Both the position numbers and the translations under genes were made by a program. A DNA stretch of 64,000 nucleotides from Fibrobacter sp. (GTDB taxonomy: Bacteria; Fibrobacterota; Fibrobacteria; Fibrobacterales; Fibrobacteraceae), in the NCBI GenBank assembly GCA_017412605.1, contig JAFPWY010000011.1:124001-188000 (forward strand). Reading direction: 5' to 3'. Shown piece by piece: positions 17,155 to 26,599 of this stretch. The notes beneath the pieces were generated by a model that saw only the letters and a program-made list of their open reading frames with translations, did not search any database and was not told the origin of the DNA. How positions within the stretch are numbered: the first letter of the stretch is position 1; each line of letters opens with the position of its first letter.

Positions 17155-18852
17155 CTATTTCATCGGCACCATTCTGCCGTAGTAGGCTCCGCGGGCCCTG
17201 TTCGAACTGTTGACCTTGCAGCCCTTCAGGTTGTAGTCGCGCTGCATCGTGTACCCGTAATCGCGCATGTACATCTGGCGAATCGCATCCGTGGAGTCGC
17301 CGGGTGTCGGGGTCGGCGTGGTGACGCCAGGATTCGTCGTGACAGCCGTAGAATCACCCGGTGTCGGCGTAGTGACGCTCGTGGAATCGCCCGGTTGCGT
17401 AGTGCCCGTAGAATCGCCCGGTGTCGGCGTGGTGGCGGCTGCCGGAGCGGAGAAGGTCACCTTGTAGAGCTGGCAATCTTCGAACCAGTCGATCTTGTCG
17501 CCTTCCTTAAATTCGGTATCGCCGATCGTGGTGGCTTCCATCGTCTTTTCCTTCACTTCCTTCGGCTTGGGCTTCCAGATCTTGAAGTTGCCGGTCAGGT
17601 GGAGCATGGCGAGGAAGTGCACGAGGCCGTCATAGTAACGCTGGCTACCGACGATGGGCTTGGAATCCCAGGCCTTCTGCAGCACCTTCTTGACCAGGTC
17701 CTTGTATTCGGGCACGTCCAGCAAGGCATAGGTCGCCACGGCGTTCGCACCGGCCTGGCCGATGGTGAAGTCACCGTATCCGCCCGTGCCGTCCCAGTTG
17801 AAGTGTCCGTGCTGGTAGCCGTCCTTCTCGAAAAAGTCGGTGATGACCTTCGCGATTTTTGTCTGGCGTTCCGCATCGGCACCGAACAGGTAGTAGTCCA
17901 TGCCGTAGTTCATGGGGCAGCGGATGGCGTCGAACGCATACTTGATGGAGTTGTCGCCAAAGGCCTGGTGCGGCGTTCCGTCAAAGTTGCTGTAGTCGCT
18001 GCACAGGCCCGACTGCGGGTTGGCGGAATTGTAGATGTGGTCGCGGGTGGCCTTGGTGGCCTTTTTCCACTTGTCGTTGTTGGTCGTCGACCAGCGGCTG
18101 AACAGGTCAACGAACGCGGGCAAGCTGTAGGACGCGTCGCCCCAGGTGTTGTTGCCGTCAGACGGCTGGAACGTGGCGATGTAGGACTGCTCGCTGTACA
18201 GGGACTGGCCGTTGCCCTTCCAGCAGGCCTTCAAAATGCTCTGCGCGTCCTTCATGTAGCCTTCATCGTTCCAGCGGTGTGCCGCGAACAGCAACGACAT
18301 CATGAAGTAGATTTCGCCGTCGGGAGCGTTGCCCCAGTCGCGCACGGAACCGTCACGGTTCGCCTGCCAGGCAAAATAGCCGCTTCCACCCGTGGCGGGG
18401 TCCTTCCACATGTGCTTCTTGGCCCAGTTCCAGAGCTTGCCGAACTGTTCCTTGTGGTTGGTCTGCACGGCAATCATCATGCCGTAGGACATGCCTTCGG
18501 AACGGATGTCGTTGTTGTTGATATCTACGATGTAGCCGCCGTCGTTGTCTTCGTAATACACGGTCTTGTCGTTCTGGCCACCGAAATAGTGGTTCCAGAG
18601 TTCGTCAATCTTGTCCTGGATGTCCTGGTCGGTCTTGCCCAGGATGGTCTTGAACGGGCTCGTGTAATCGCCTGTGTAGTAGGCTCCCGAGTAATTCGTC
18701 TCGTCGCAGTCCGGGCCATAGTAGGCGCCGTTCTCGTCGAAGAATTTGGTGGGTACGGACTTCGCCGCGGTGTTATCTTGAGCCATGGCCGAAGCCACGA
18801 CGATGCCAAGGCACAAAACGGCCTTGCTAGCGATTGTTCTTGTTCTCCTCAT
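17155..18852 (-). CDS. Secreted glycoside hydrolase family 8 endoglucanase
   Basis: 565 aa from the ATG at 18852, which has AGAGGAG 5 nt upstream and begins a signal peptide ending SAMAQ. The GH8 catalytic acid is Glu119 in RSEGMSYGM; the candidate base is Asp239 in WGDASYSLPAF; PDGEIYFMMSLLFAA (about 177-191) is the usual substrate-site helix. Residues about 455-520 are a Thr/Pro linker with four PGDST units. The final about 45 residues are basic (Arg/Lys), like the basic terminal domains described for Fibrobacter cellulases. It probably acts on cellulose or mixed-linkage beta-glucan outside the cell. Confidence 0.93.
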   Translation of the reverse strand: MRRTRTIASKAVLCLGIVVASAMAQDNTAAKSVPTKFFDENGAYYGPDCDETNYSGAYYTGDYTSPFKTILGKTDQDIQDKIDELWNHYFGGQNDKTVYYEDNDGGYIVDINNNDIRSEGMSYGMMIAVQTNHKEQFGKLWNWAKKHMWKDPATGGSGYFAWQANRDGSVRDWGNAPDGEIYFMMSLLFAAHRWNDEGYMKDAQSILKACWKGNGQSLYSEQSYIATFQPSDGNNTWGDASYSLPAFVDLFSRWSTTNNDKWKKATKATRDHIYNSANPQSGLCSDYSNFDGTPHQAFGDNSIKYAFDAIRCPMNYGMDYYLFGADAERQTKIAKVITDFFEKDGYQHGHFNWDGTGGYGDFTIGQAGANAVATYALLDVPEYKDLVKKVLQKAWDSKPIVGSQRYYDGLVHFLAMLHLTGNFKIWKPKPKEVKEKTMEATTIGDTEFKEGDKIDWFEDCQLYKVTFSAPAAATTPTPGDSTGTTQPGDSTSVTTPTPGDSTAVTTNPGVTTPTPTPGDSTDAIRQMYMRDYGYTMQRDYNLKGCKVNSSNRARGAYYGRMVPMK

Positions 18853-19026
18853 AGTACTCCTCTTTGTACATACAAAAGATAATCGGCAAATGGGCCAAAG
18901 AGGTGCAACGTAAACCTTTTTTTGTTGTAGTGTTTTAAACATCGAAATTTCGCCAAAAAAGCCAATTTTCGGGGTTTTGGAGCTCAATGGGGTGCTTTTT
19001 ACCGGTTTTTTGAGGGGGCTGGACGA

Positions 19027-19467
19027 CTAAATTTCGATAGATTCTTCGTCACTTTTGATAAAAGATATAAGAATTTCCAGGGTGCGGTCTAGGTTGTTCT
19101 TGATGGAACATTCCCAGATGGTCGCAACGCGAAAGCCCTGCAAGGAGAGCTTCCAGCTTGTCTTGATATCACGGATAACGTTGTTTGTAAACTTCTCGTT
19201 CCAAAAATCGGGGTTGCTCTTGGGGCGGCTCGTGAACTTGCAGCCGTGCTGGTGCCAGAAGCACCCGTTTATAAAGACGACAACCCCGTACTTGAGGATG
19301 TACAGGTCGGGGGAGCCCGGCAGGTCGTGGCGGTGGAGCCTGTAGCGCAATCCTGCCTTGAAAAGCCCGCGCCGCACCAGCATTTCGGGCTTCGTATCTT
19401 CCGAATGGACCGCCTGCATCATCTGCGAGCGATTCATGGGTGGGCGTTTCTTGCGGCTGCGTTTCAT
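19027..19467 (-). CDS. vsr: Very short patch repair endonuclease
   Basis: Up to 146 aa; the family start may be the internal Met at residue 11. Signature segments: AVHSEDTKPEMLVRRGLFKAG, RYRLHRHDLPGSPDLY (metal-binding Asp), VFINGCFWHQHGC (zinc-site Cys/His), NVIRDIKTSWKL and WEC. Vsr nicks 5' of the T in T:G mismatches left by deamination of 5-methylcytosine. It normally accompanies a C5 methyltransferase; the only one in this window is 23 kb away in the defence operon, and no methyltransferase is adjacent. Confidence 0.93.
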   Translation of the reverse strand: MKRSRKKRPPMNRSQMMQAVHSEDTKPEMLVRRGLFKAGLRYRLHRHDLPGSPDLYILKYGVVVFINGCFWHQHGCKFTSRPKSNPDFWNEKFTNNVIRDIKTSWKLSLQGFRVATIWECSIKNNLDRTLEILISFIKSDEESIEI

Positions 19468-19555
19468 TGGCGGAAATGTTTTTTGGGGTTCCTAGAGCTA
19501 AAGTAGAAAAACTTATTTGGGGGGTTGTTATATTTCAAGAAAAGGAAGGTTACCT

Positions 19556-19676
19556 ATGTCCATTGGAATTCCTGAAATTATCCTTGTCGTGGTGGTCGTA
19601 TGCCCTGAAAGAAGAGGCCGAGGACCTGCAGAAGACAGTCGAGAAGGCTGCCGAGGCCGAAGAGAAGAAGGATTGA
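19556..19676 (+). pseudogene. tatA: tatA remnant with internal deletion and frameshift
   Basis: The first 15 codons (MSIGIPEIILVVVVV) are the start of a TatA transmembrane helix, behind AAGGAAGG. In another frame, right after them, come the codons for ALKEEAEDLQKTVEKAAEA and a stop at 19674-19676, which look like a TatA C-terminal tail. The rest of the helix, the FG hinge and the amphipathic helix (about 25 residues) are missing, and the reading frame changes at the join (about 19601-19612). The product cannot work as the Tat pore subunit. A perfect terminator follows. An assembly or cloning error cannot be excluded. Confidence 0.7.
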
Positions 19677-19712
19677 GCCAGGATCAGGAAACTACACTGG
19701 TTTCGCACCTGG

Positions 19713-19737
19713 AGGCGTACCGTCGTACGCCTTTTTT
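19713..19737 (+). terminator. Terminator after the tatA remnant
   Basis: Stem AGGCGTAC / GTACGCCT, CGTC loop, then a run of T (19732-19737). Confidence 0.85.
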
Positions 19738-19771
19738 ACGAAGGTAAGTTTTTTCTTATATTTTTTTTATT

Positions 19772-20737
19772 ATGAAAAAGTACTCGCACGCATGGATTGC
19801 CTTCATGGCTATCAAAAGACTGGAAGTTATCGGCACTACCGATAACGAGGCCGTGTTCAAGGGACTTAACGAGGATGTCCGCAAGGAAGCCAAGTCCCTG
19901 GTCGCGTGGTTCAAGGACTACCGCGACTTCGTAATCAGGGGTTCGTGGTACCCCGACGAAGTGTTCAAGGACATGAGTACGAGCCATATCGTCAAGCACA
20001 GCCCCTGCGACGGTGGCAACACATCGTACGGCAAGCTGCCCACGACGCATACCATCTACAGGCTGATGGCGAAAAAGTCCCCCTTGATCGAATCGGGCTA
20101 CAAGATAGAGGGCGGCAACTGCGCCGACCGCTGCGAGTCCGTCTCGCACAGCATTGTCGACAACTTCAAGATGCTCCACCGCGAAGACAAGGGCTGCCCC
20201 ATAGCGACAACGGGAAACCACATCGCTATGCGCTTCTTCATTTTGAGCCACTATATCGCCGACTGCCACATGCCGCTGCACTGCGACGTGCGCCCGTTCT
20301 CCGACGACAAGAACATTCACGGGGCGATAGAGAAGGAATGGGAAGACCAGGTCAACAAGTCTTACAAGATTGACAAGGACAACAACCGCTTCTTCTACGA
20401 CCCCGACGGATACCCGCTCCACCTCAAGCCCACGCAGTTTATACTGGACGTGGAAAACGATCTGGAAACGAGGAAGTACATCCACAGCTGGGGAACCGAC
20501 AACGAGAACGTGTGGGATTTTATGAGCGATGCATCGCACTACTCGTACCTGTTCTCGCGCTACCTCATCCCGGACGATTTCGAGAACGACCGGTCCATGC
20601 AGGATTTCAAGGAAGCGACTGAATGGGGCCGCAACTTCGATAAGTACAGCACGATGATCTTCAGCGATGCGGTCGACTCGATCGCCCGCATCTGGCTCCA
20701 TATCTGGATTAAGTACAGAAGCTGGCTGAAACCCTAG
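19772..20737 (+). CDS. S1/P1 nuclease or zinc-dependent phospholipase C-like protein
   Basis: 321 aa. The N-terminal HAWIAFMAIKRL, the GSWYPDEVF segment (about 70) and LSHYIADCHMPLHCD (about 165-179), with the H-x3-D / H-x-H pattern, are the zinc ligands of the S1/P1 nuclease and alpha-toxin-type PLC fold. TGNHIAMRFF precedes them. No signal peptide is evident, which is unusual because these enzymes are normally secreted. The substrate (phospholipid or nucleic acid) cannot be told. It converges with the FISUMP lipoprotein, the stop codons almost touching. Confidence 0.7.
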   Translation: MKKYSHAWIAFMAIKRLEVIGTTDNEAVFKGLNEDVRKEAKSLVAWFKDYRDFVIRGSWYPDEVFKDMSTSHIVKHSPCDGGNTSYGKLPTTHTIYRLMAKKSPLIESGYKIEGGNCADRCESVSHSIVDNFKMLHREDKGCPIATTGNHIAMRFFILSHYIADCHMPLHCDVRPFSDDKNIHGAIEKEWEDQVNKSYKIDKDNNRFFYDPDGYPLHLKPTQFILDVENDLETRKYIHSWGTDNENVWDFMSDASHYSYLFSRYLIPDDFENDRSMQDFKEATEWGRNFDKYSTMIFSDAVDSIARIWLHIWIKYRSWLKP

Positions 20738-20738
20738 A

Positions 20739-23510
20739 TTAGTCCAGGATGCAGCGGATCATGTAGGCGTCCTCTTTCAGGGCGTTGGATTCGTAGCTTA
20801 TGTGGCCGTTCGAGTCCGCATGCACCACGTTCCCTGTGCTGCTCGAATTCCCGGCACCGGTAATCCAGTAGAACATGTTCGTGATGTCTTCGTTCCCCGC
20901 CAAGTTGGAGTTGAGGGGATTGGTCATGTTGGTCGGGGCTCCTTCGCGGGGGCCGTAGTAGTCTATGTCGACAAAGCCCCTCCGCTTGAGAGAAAACCCG
21001 TACACGTTGGTTAGCGCGCTGTAGTTGCGCTCGATTGCGAACAACATGTCGTACCCTTCCGTGGTCAGGTTTGCACTGACGTAGTCAAAAAGTGTTGTCC
21101 ATTCCGCTTCGGAGGGAATATGCGTGCCGTCGGGGCATATGTCCGAACCGTTGCCGAACGCGTCGTCCCATGTATAGTAATAGAGGTACGTATGGAGGAA
21201 TTCCTTCGGATAGTGGCTCAGCAGGTACCCTTCGCTGGAGTAGGCGGTTTCTATGGTGTAGTGCAGTTCGCGGTTCAGCCATTTCTGCGTTCCGAAGGTC
21301 AGGACGCCGTAGACTTCGGAGTCGCGCTTGTCGACGATGGTTTCGTGAATGATGGGCACCCAGTTATAGCCGTTGCTGGGGTTGACGCATACGTTCGTAT
21401 CTTTGCCGTTGTAGGTGTAGTCGGTCTTGCGGTTATCGTCGCAGACGTTATGTACGCACACGCACGTGTCGATGCCGTTAAATCCGCGTTCTCCCAGGCG
21501 CTTCTCGGTGCATTTTCCCAGGTAGTCCATTATCGTTCCCGTGGCCCAGTAGTTCTGCTTCTTGTTGGCGCCCTTGGTGCATACGTAAACGGTGTTGTTG
21601 TACATCACGGCCTTCTTCAGTATTGCCGACCGGCAGTATTCCCCTAGAAGGGAGTCTGTCGATGTCATGACGTACCATTCCCAGTTATTGTTGTATGCGG
21701 TCGTATCGCAAATGTATTCCTGTCCTTTGAATACTACCGATTTGCCTTCGTCCGACATGCATCTGGTGAGGACGTCGCTCAATACCGCTTCCCTCCATCT
21801 GCTGTTATCGCATTTGTACAGGATACCGCCGAGTTCCTTGGTGAAGCTCCCGTTCATGGGGCAGTATCCCAAAAGCTCGTCTTCCTGGGTCGCTGCTGAC
21901 CATTCGTACTGGTTGGAGTACTTGCAGAAGTAGGTGACTCCGTTGTGCTCGATTTTGTTGGTGAAGTTCTGCTCTGTGCAGTTGCCCAATGTAGCGTCCA
22001 GGGCGTCGAGGGGGTCCCAAGCTCCGCCTGTGCATATATAAGTGTTCGGGCCGTATTTGCCGGTGCTGCCTTCGTTGTCCGCTTGGCAATCTCCCAGGAT
22101 TTCGTCCGAGTTCTTTTCTTCCCAGTAGCCGTTATTGCAGCCGAAGAAAAATCCTTTGTCGTCCTGGCGTATGGAATCCTGCATTTTCTCGGTGCATTCT
22201 CCAAAGTCCAGCTCTATCTGCTTGCTTGTTACCCAATTTTTACCATGGCAGGTGACGAATCCATCTTCGTACTCTTTTATTTCGCCCTGGCGTTTCGCGG
22301 TGCAATCTCCGAGGATATCGTTGATTGTCGTTAGATTCCAAGTACTACTTTGGCAGGTGTAGGACATTCCCTTGAACATTCCTGATTTGCCCTTGTTCGT
22401 CGAGTCGCATTTTCCGAGGACATCGCCGACTGTCGCGTTTTTCCAGGCTTCGCCGTCGCAAATGTAGTACGACAGGGAGTCCGTATTGCCGACTTGCCCT
22501 TTGCGCTTGGAATAGCATAGGCCGAGTTCCGATGAGGGGAAAGTCAGCTTGACAAGGCCGCTATCGGTACAGGCGTAGCGGATGCTGTTCACGACGAATT
22601 CTTCGTGGATGTTCTTCTTGGTGCATTCGACTCCGGCTTCCTTGGGGGTGCTCCATCTCCAGTGGCCTTCGCTGCAAATGAAGACCAGTTCGTTTATCTT
22701 GTACCTTTCGCCTTCCTCGGCAATGCCGCAGGGGCCTGTCGCCCTGGAGCTTACCCATTCGCCGTCGCTGCAGGTGAAGTCGGCGTTGCTGTTGGCGACA
22801 TATATCGAGGGGTAGTTGTAGAAGCGGTTCTTCTTGCATTCGGGCAGGTCTTCCTCGTTTTCGAGGATGGTGCGGTACTTGATGCAGCGCAACGAATAGA
22901 ATTCGTTTTCCCGGATCCTTCTTGCCGAGAAACTTCCGGACGTGTCCATCACTACGGTGCTGTCGTCGTAGGCCAGGTACTGGGCCGATTCGTCGATGCC
23001 GCTGCATTCCAGCGTGTCGTTCTTGGCGCAGGTCCCTGCGAAGGTGAACGCATTCGGGTCCTGTTGCCTCATGAATTTCCAGTCGCTGACCGTGGGGATG
23101 GTGTACCCTGCCGGGCATGCCTTCACTGCGTTCTGCACCATGTAGAGCCTGCCGTACGGGTCGCAGTTCGAATCGTCGTAGGCGTAGCAGGTGCTCTTGA
23201 TCTTCGTGTTCTTTACGTTGATGTTCTCGGTTGTCCAGGTGAAAATCCCGACCGTGCGCGTCTTGTAGGTCGTCCCGTTGGCCGAATCGGTGACCGTGCC
23301 GTCTTCGGGCTTGTCCGAGAGGCGCATGTCCTTGGCCTGGGCGTCGACAACTGTCGTCGCGCTCTTGGGGGTGTAGGAACTGGAAGATCCCGAGCGCTTC
23401 CCCGAACTGGAATCCAGTTCGCTGTCCGTGGGCTCGGCGGAACTGCTCGAGTCGTCGCCGCAGGCGGAAAACGCGAGAAGCATCGCCATCATCAAAAATA
23501 TCTTCACCAT
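20739..23510 (-). CDS. Large FISUMP-domain lipoprotein with Cys-rich tandem repeats
   Basis: 923 aa from the ATG at 23510 (GAGGA upstream). Lipobox LAFSAC follows a short hydrophobic segment, then a Ser-rich linker (DDSSSSAEP). The first FISUMP-like module (about 80-180) has TWTTENIN, CYAYDDSNCDPYGRLY, CPAGYTIPTVSDW. The middle (about 220-690) is roughly a dozen 36-45-residue repeats of the form YxC...W...LGxC. The C-terminal module (about 700-923) carries TFGTQKWLNREL and CPDGTHIPSEAEW. It is a surface or outer-membrane protein of unknown function. It starts 14 nt after a paralogue, so the two form an operon. Confidence 0.88.
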   Translation of the reverse strand: MVKIFLMMAMLLAFSACGDDSSSSAEPTDSELDSSSGKRSGSSSSYTPKSATTVVDAQAKDMRLSDKPEDGTVTDSANGTTYKTRTVGIFTWTTENINVKNTKIKSTCYAYDDSNCDPYGRLYMVQNAVKACPAGYTIPTVSDWKFMRQQDPNAFTFAGTCAKNDTLECSGIDESAQYLAYDDSTVVMDTSGSFSARRIRENEFYSLRCIKYRTILENEEDLPECKKNRFYNYPSIYVANSNADFTCSDGEWVSSRATGPCGIAEEGERYKINELVFICSEGHWRWSTPKEAGVECTKKNIHEEFVVNSIRYACTDSGLVKLTFPSSELGLCYSKRKGQVGNTDSLSYYICDGEAWKNATVGDVLGKCDSTNKGKSGMFKGMSYTCQSSTWNLTTINDILGDCTAKRQGEIKEYEDGFVTCHGKNWVTSKQIELDFGECTEKMQDSIRQDDKGFFFGCNNGYWEEKNSDEILGDCQADNEGSTGKYGPNTYICTGGAWDPLDALDATLGNCTEQNFTNKIEHNGVTYFCKYSNQYEWSAATQEDELLGYCPMNGSFTKELGGILYKCDNSRWREAVLSDVLTRCMSDEGKSVVFKGQEYICDTTAYNNNWEWYVMTSTDSLLGEYCRSAILKKAVMYNNTVYVCTKGANKKQNYWATGTIMDYLGKCTEKRLGERGFNGIDTCVCVHNVCDDNRKTDYTYNGKDTNVCVNPSNGYNWVPIIHETIVDKRDSEVYGVLTFGTQKWLNRELHYTIETAYSSEGYLLSHYPKEFLHTYLYYYTWDDAFGNGSDICPDGTHIPSEAEWTTLFDYVSANLTTEGYDMLFAIERNYSALTNVYGFSLKRRGFVDIDYYGPREGAPTNMTNPLNSNLAGNEDITNMFYWITGAGNSSSTGNVVHADSNGHISYESNALKEDAYMIRCILD

Positions 23511-23524
23511 ACCAACCGTCCTCA

Positions 23525-26500
23525 TTACTTGATGCACCTTACGCCGATTGCATGAATCTTGGCGTTGACATATTGCGCGGAACTATCCGGCTTGAAATCG
23601 GCTCCGAATTCAAAGGCGTTTCCGCCCTTATTCCAGAAATAGGCGCCTGTCGTCGTGTGGGACTGCGTCGTCATCGGGTCGGCGCCGTTCTGCATGTACG
23701 ATTCGTAGAAGCCCGTCGGTGTAATGTTCAGGCCGTAGAGGTCTTCTCCCTTGTCGGTGCTCCAGCCGCTTCCGAAATAGCTGTACTTGTTGCCGATGGA
23801 GTCCAGGAACTCTGTCGTGGAATTCCATTCGGCGTAGGTGGGCAGCCGCCAGCCGGAAGGGCACGCCTTCTGGGCGGAAGTCCAGGCATAGAGCCTTCCG
23901 TTGCTGCAGTTGCTCGCGCTCCCGATGCACCAGCTCGAATCCGTGGAGTAGGCGAGGTTCTCGACCATCCAGGAAATGCCGGCCACAGTCAGCACGTTGT
24001 ATGTCCTGTTGTCGCGGGGGTCGGTCATGGTTCCTGTCGGGATGCCGGTCCATTTCCCGCTGGTACACTTGCTTTCGTTGAAGCCGTTAAACAAGACCTT
24101 CCCTTCGGAAGCCGTATTGCAGGTCTTCATGTATTCGCGGATGGAGACTTCTTGCCATAAGAATTTGGGAGTGTATGCCTTGTTGCTGTCGCACATGTAA
24201 TAGGAATGGTCGAAGTACAGCGTGTCGTACAGCATGGATTGCCTGCAGTACCCTTTCACGGTATCGACGGGTTCTAAGGCGTACCATTGTGTCCACAACA
24301 AATTATCGGGATCGCAGGCGTAAAGCTTGTCACGGACATAGCCCGTTCTGACGTTGTTGCTGGAGCAGGATCCATAGACCCCATTGGCGGTCGTGAGCGC
24401 GGACCACGAACCATTGTTGCAGCGGTACCACCAGCTTGTTTTTTTCTCCACGAAGTACGAGGTATCCTTTTGGCAGGGACCCATGTCCCATAGTTCCTTG
24501 CTTATCGTTTCCCATTTCAAGCTAGTGCAGTTGCAATTGTAATATTCGCTGCCCTCTTGGGCTCGGGCTCCACAGTTATCGGCCTTGCATATCCCGTGAT
24601 TTTTTTCGATCTTGGTGATTAAAAACCAGCCGTTCGGACGGCAAATATATTCGTCCCCCTTGTATGTGCCGGTTTGGTACTCGTTCTTCGTGGAGCACTC
24701 TCCCAGGTGCTGCTCCTTCGAGGCCAGCTTCCAATCCGAGCTCTCGCAAACGTAGGCGGAATCACCATACCACTTTAATTCACCTTCGTTGTCCTTGATG
24801 CAAACACCAATTATCGTCTCTAGCTCAGTTATCCGGAACCAGAACTCTGAGTTGCAACAGTAATAGAGCTTTTGGTTGTTCGAGATTGTAGAATCAATCT
24901 TCCCTTTTATTGCGGAGGTGCAGAAGCCCAATGCGGAATCCTCATACTGGACTGTTTTCCAGTCGCCGTTTAGGCAGTAATATTTATGCTTCTCGAATTC
25001 CACGGTCTCGTACGTACGGGTGCTGTCGCATACTCCATAGACTTTCTCTATGTATGCCGGGAACCAGTTTCCGCCGTCGCAGTAATAGATTTTCCCGTCA
25101 CTGTCCTTGACGAGAGAGTCTCTGTACGGTCTATCGCATATTTTGCCGAGCTCTTTTTCTCGGTCTTTCATGGTGCGCCAAGTTTCACCCGTGCAGTAAC
25201 GGGTTTCGCCATCGTATTTCGCCTTCTTTCCGTGCGTGGTGGAGTCGCAAACTCCGATAAAGTCTTCCATGTATGCGATGCGCCATTCGTTCTTGTCGCA
25301 GATATAGGCTCTGGCGTTTGCCGAATCGATCTTGCCCTGCCTCTTCGGGTTGCATATGGCGCCCAGCTGGCTTTCGAGCTTGGTGTACGTATCCCATTTC
25401 CGGTTGCGGCAGACGAACGATGTGTCGTTGAACTCGGCCTCCTCGAAGGTCCTTGAGCTGTCGCAGAAGCCCACGTAGTCGGTCATCACGGCCTTGCGCC
25501 AGCCGGTCGAGTCGCAGTAGTATCCCTCGTACACGTCAATCGAGTCGAGTTCCTTCTTGTCGTAGCCCCTCGTCTTCAGGCTGTCGAAGGTGCCGACCAG
25601 TTTGCCGTGGCAGTAGCCGAACTCTTCCTCGAGCTTGGAGAAGCGCCTCCAGGAGCTGTCTTCGCAGATATAGCGGTCGCCGTTGAAAAGGAGTGTCGTG
25701 GAGTCGTTCTTGTCGTCGCAGACCTCGCGGGAGTCCGAAATGCCCGCGACCTGCCAGAACTCGTCCTTGCATATGTACAGGGTGTCGTCGACCGTCACCG
25801 CGGTCCTGTCGATCACGTGGCCGCAGTTGTCGCTGAAGTCGTCTTCCCAGCGGTCGCCGAGGCAGCGGTAGTTGCTCTTTTCCTTGACGACGTAGAAACT
25901 ACCGAGGTTTTCCATGGCGGCCGAGTCGCATTGGGGCAGGTCCTTGGTTTTTTCGACAATGTGGGTGTAGGCGACGCAGCGCATCAGGTAGAGCCCGTGG
26001 GGGATGGTGTCCTCGAACGAGGGGCTCAGGGAGCCCGGCTCGAACACGGCGACCCCGTCGAGGGTCAGGTACTTCCCGAGCTTGTCCAGGCCCTTGCACA
26101 GGACCGTGTCGATATCGTCGATGCAGTAGCCGCCGTACGTCATCTGCATCGCCTCGGATATTTCGGGGTACTTGTCGTTGTACTTGTCCAGGGCCTTCCA
26201 GTCGCTCTCGGTGGGGAGGCCGAAGCCCTCGGGGCACGAGTGGCCCTCCTCCTCGGCTTGGTAGAGCCTGCCGTAGATGTCGCAGTTGCTGTCGTCCTTG
26301 TCGTAGCACGTGCTGAAGGTGCCCCAGCCCTTGCGGGACGTGTTCTTGGTCAGCCAGACGTACGAGCCGAACTGGATTGTGGCGATGGAATCGCCCGTCC
26401 AGTTGTCCTGAATCTTGCTGTAGATCACCGGGGCGTCCTTGGCCTTCGCGTCGACCTTGGACTTTTTCGGGGAGTCGTCGTCCGAAAGCTCTTCGCTATC

Positions 26501-26599
26501 GGGGTCCGAAGACGAACTTGAATCTGAATCGGAACCGCACGCTGTCAGGCAAAAGAACCATACAGCAAAAGAAAGAAACATCTTGATCAAGACGCCCAT
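23525..26599 (-). CDS. Large FISUMP-domain lipoprotein with Cys-rich tandem repeats
   Basis: 1024 aa, first gene of the pair; GAGGA precedes the ATG. Lipobox CLTAC, then the Ser/Asp linker DSDSSSSSDPDSEELSDDD. N-terminal FISUMP-like module with FGSYVWLTKNTS, CYDKDDSNCDIYGRLYQAEE and CPEGFGLPTESDW; about 13 central repeats (YxC...W...(L/I/V)GxC, 36-45 residues); a canonical C-terminal FISUMP domain with DPRDNRTYNVLTVAGISWMVENLAY, NCSNGRLYAW, CPSGWRLPTYAEW and GVRCIK. The even number of Cys per repeat suggests disulfides outside the cell. Function unknown; possible roles are adhesion or scaffold. Confidence 0.88.
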   Translation of the reverse strand: MGVLIKMFLSFAVWFFCLTACGSDSDSSSSSDPDSEELSDDDSPKKSKVDAKAKDAPVIYSKIQDNWTGDSIATIQFGSYVWLTKNTSRKGWGTFSTCYDKDDSNCDIYGRLYQAEEEGHSCPEGFGLPTESDWKALDKYNDKYPEISEAMQMTYGGYCIDDIDTVLCKGLDKLGKYLTLDGVAVFEPGSLSPSFEDTIPHGLYLMRCVAYTHIVEKTKDLPQCDSAAMENLGSFYVVKEKSNYRCLGDRWEDDFSDNCGHVIDRTAVTVDDTLYICKDEFWQVAGISDSREVCDDKNDSTTLLFNGDRYICEDSSWRRFSKLEEEFGYCHGKLVGTFDSLKTRGYDKKELDSIDVYEGYYCDSTGWRKAVMTDYVGFCDSSRTFEEAEFNDTSFVCRNRKWDTYTKLESQLGAICNPKRQGKIDSANARAYICDKNEWRIAYMEDFIGVCDSTTHGKKAKYDGETRYCTGETWRTMKDREKELGKICDRPYRDSLVKDSDGKIYYCDGGNWFPAYIEKVYGVCDSTRTYETVEFEKHKYYCLNGDWKTVQYEDSALGFCTSAIKGKIDSTISNNQKLYYCCNSEFWFRITELETIIGVCIKDNEGELKWYGDSAYVCESSDWKLASKEQHLGECSTKNEYQTGTYKGDEYICRPNGWFLITKIEKNHGICKADNCGARAQEGSEYYNCNCTSLKWETISKELWDMGPCQKDTSYFVEKKTSWWYRCNNGSWSALTTANGVYGSCSSNNVRTGYVRDKLYACDPDNLLWTQWYALEPVDTVKGYCRQSMLYDTLYFDHSYYMCDSNKAYTPKFLWQEVSIREYMKTCNTASEGKVLFNGFNESKCTSGKWTGIPTGTMTDPRDNRTYNVLTVAGISWMVENLAYSTDSSWCIGSASNCSNGRLYAWTSAQKACPSGWRLPTYAEWNSTTEFLDSIGNKYSYFGSGWSTDKGEDLYGLNITPTGFYESYMQNGADPMTTQSHTTTGAYFWNKGGNAFEFGADFKPDSSAQYVNAKIHAIGVRCIK

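Noticed and set aside
19440-19676. 78-codon frame reading through the tatA tail from 19440
   Set aside because: It merely shares the frame of the tatA C-terminus. Its first half is not TatA-like, and the true TatA start (19556) is in another frame.
22605-23555. Open frames antisense to the FISUMP lipoproteins
   Set aside because: Mirror frames of clear lipoprotein genes; no RBS and no motif.
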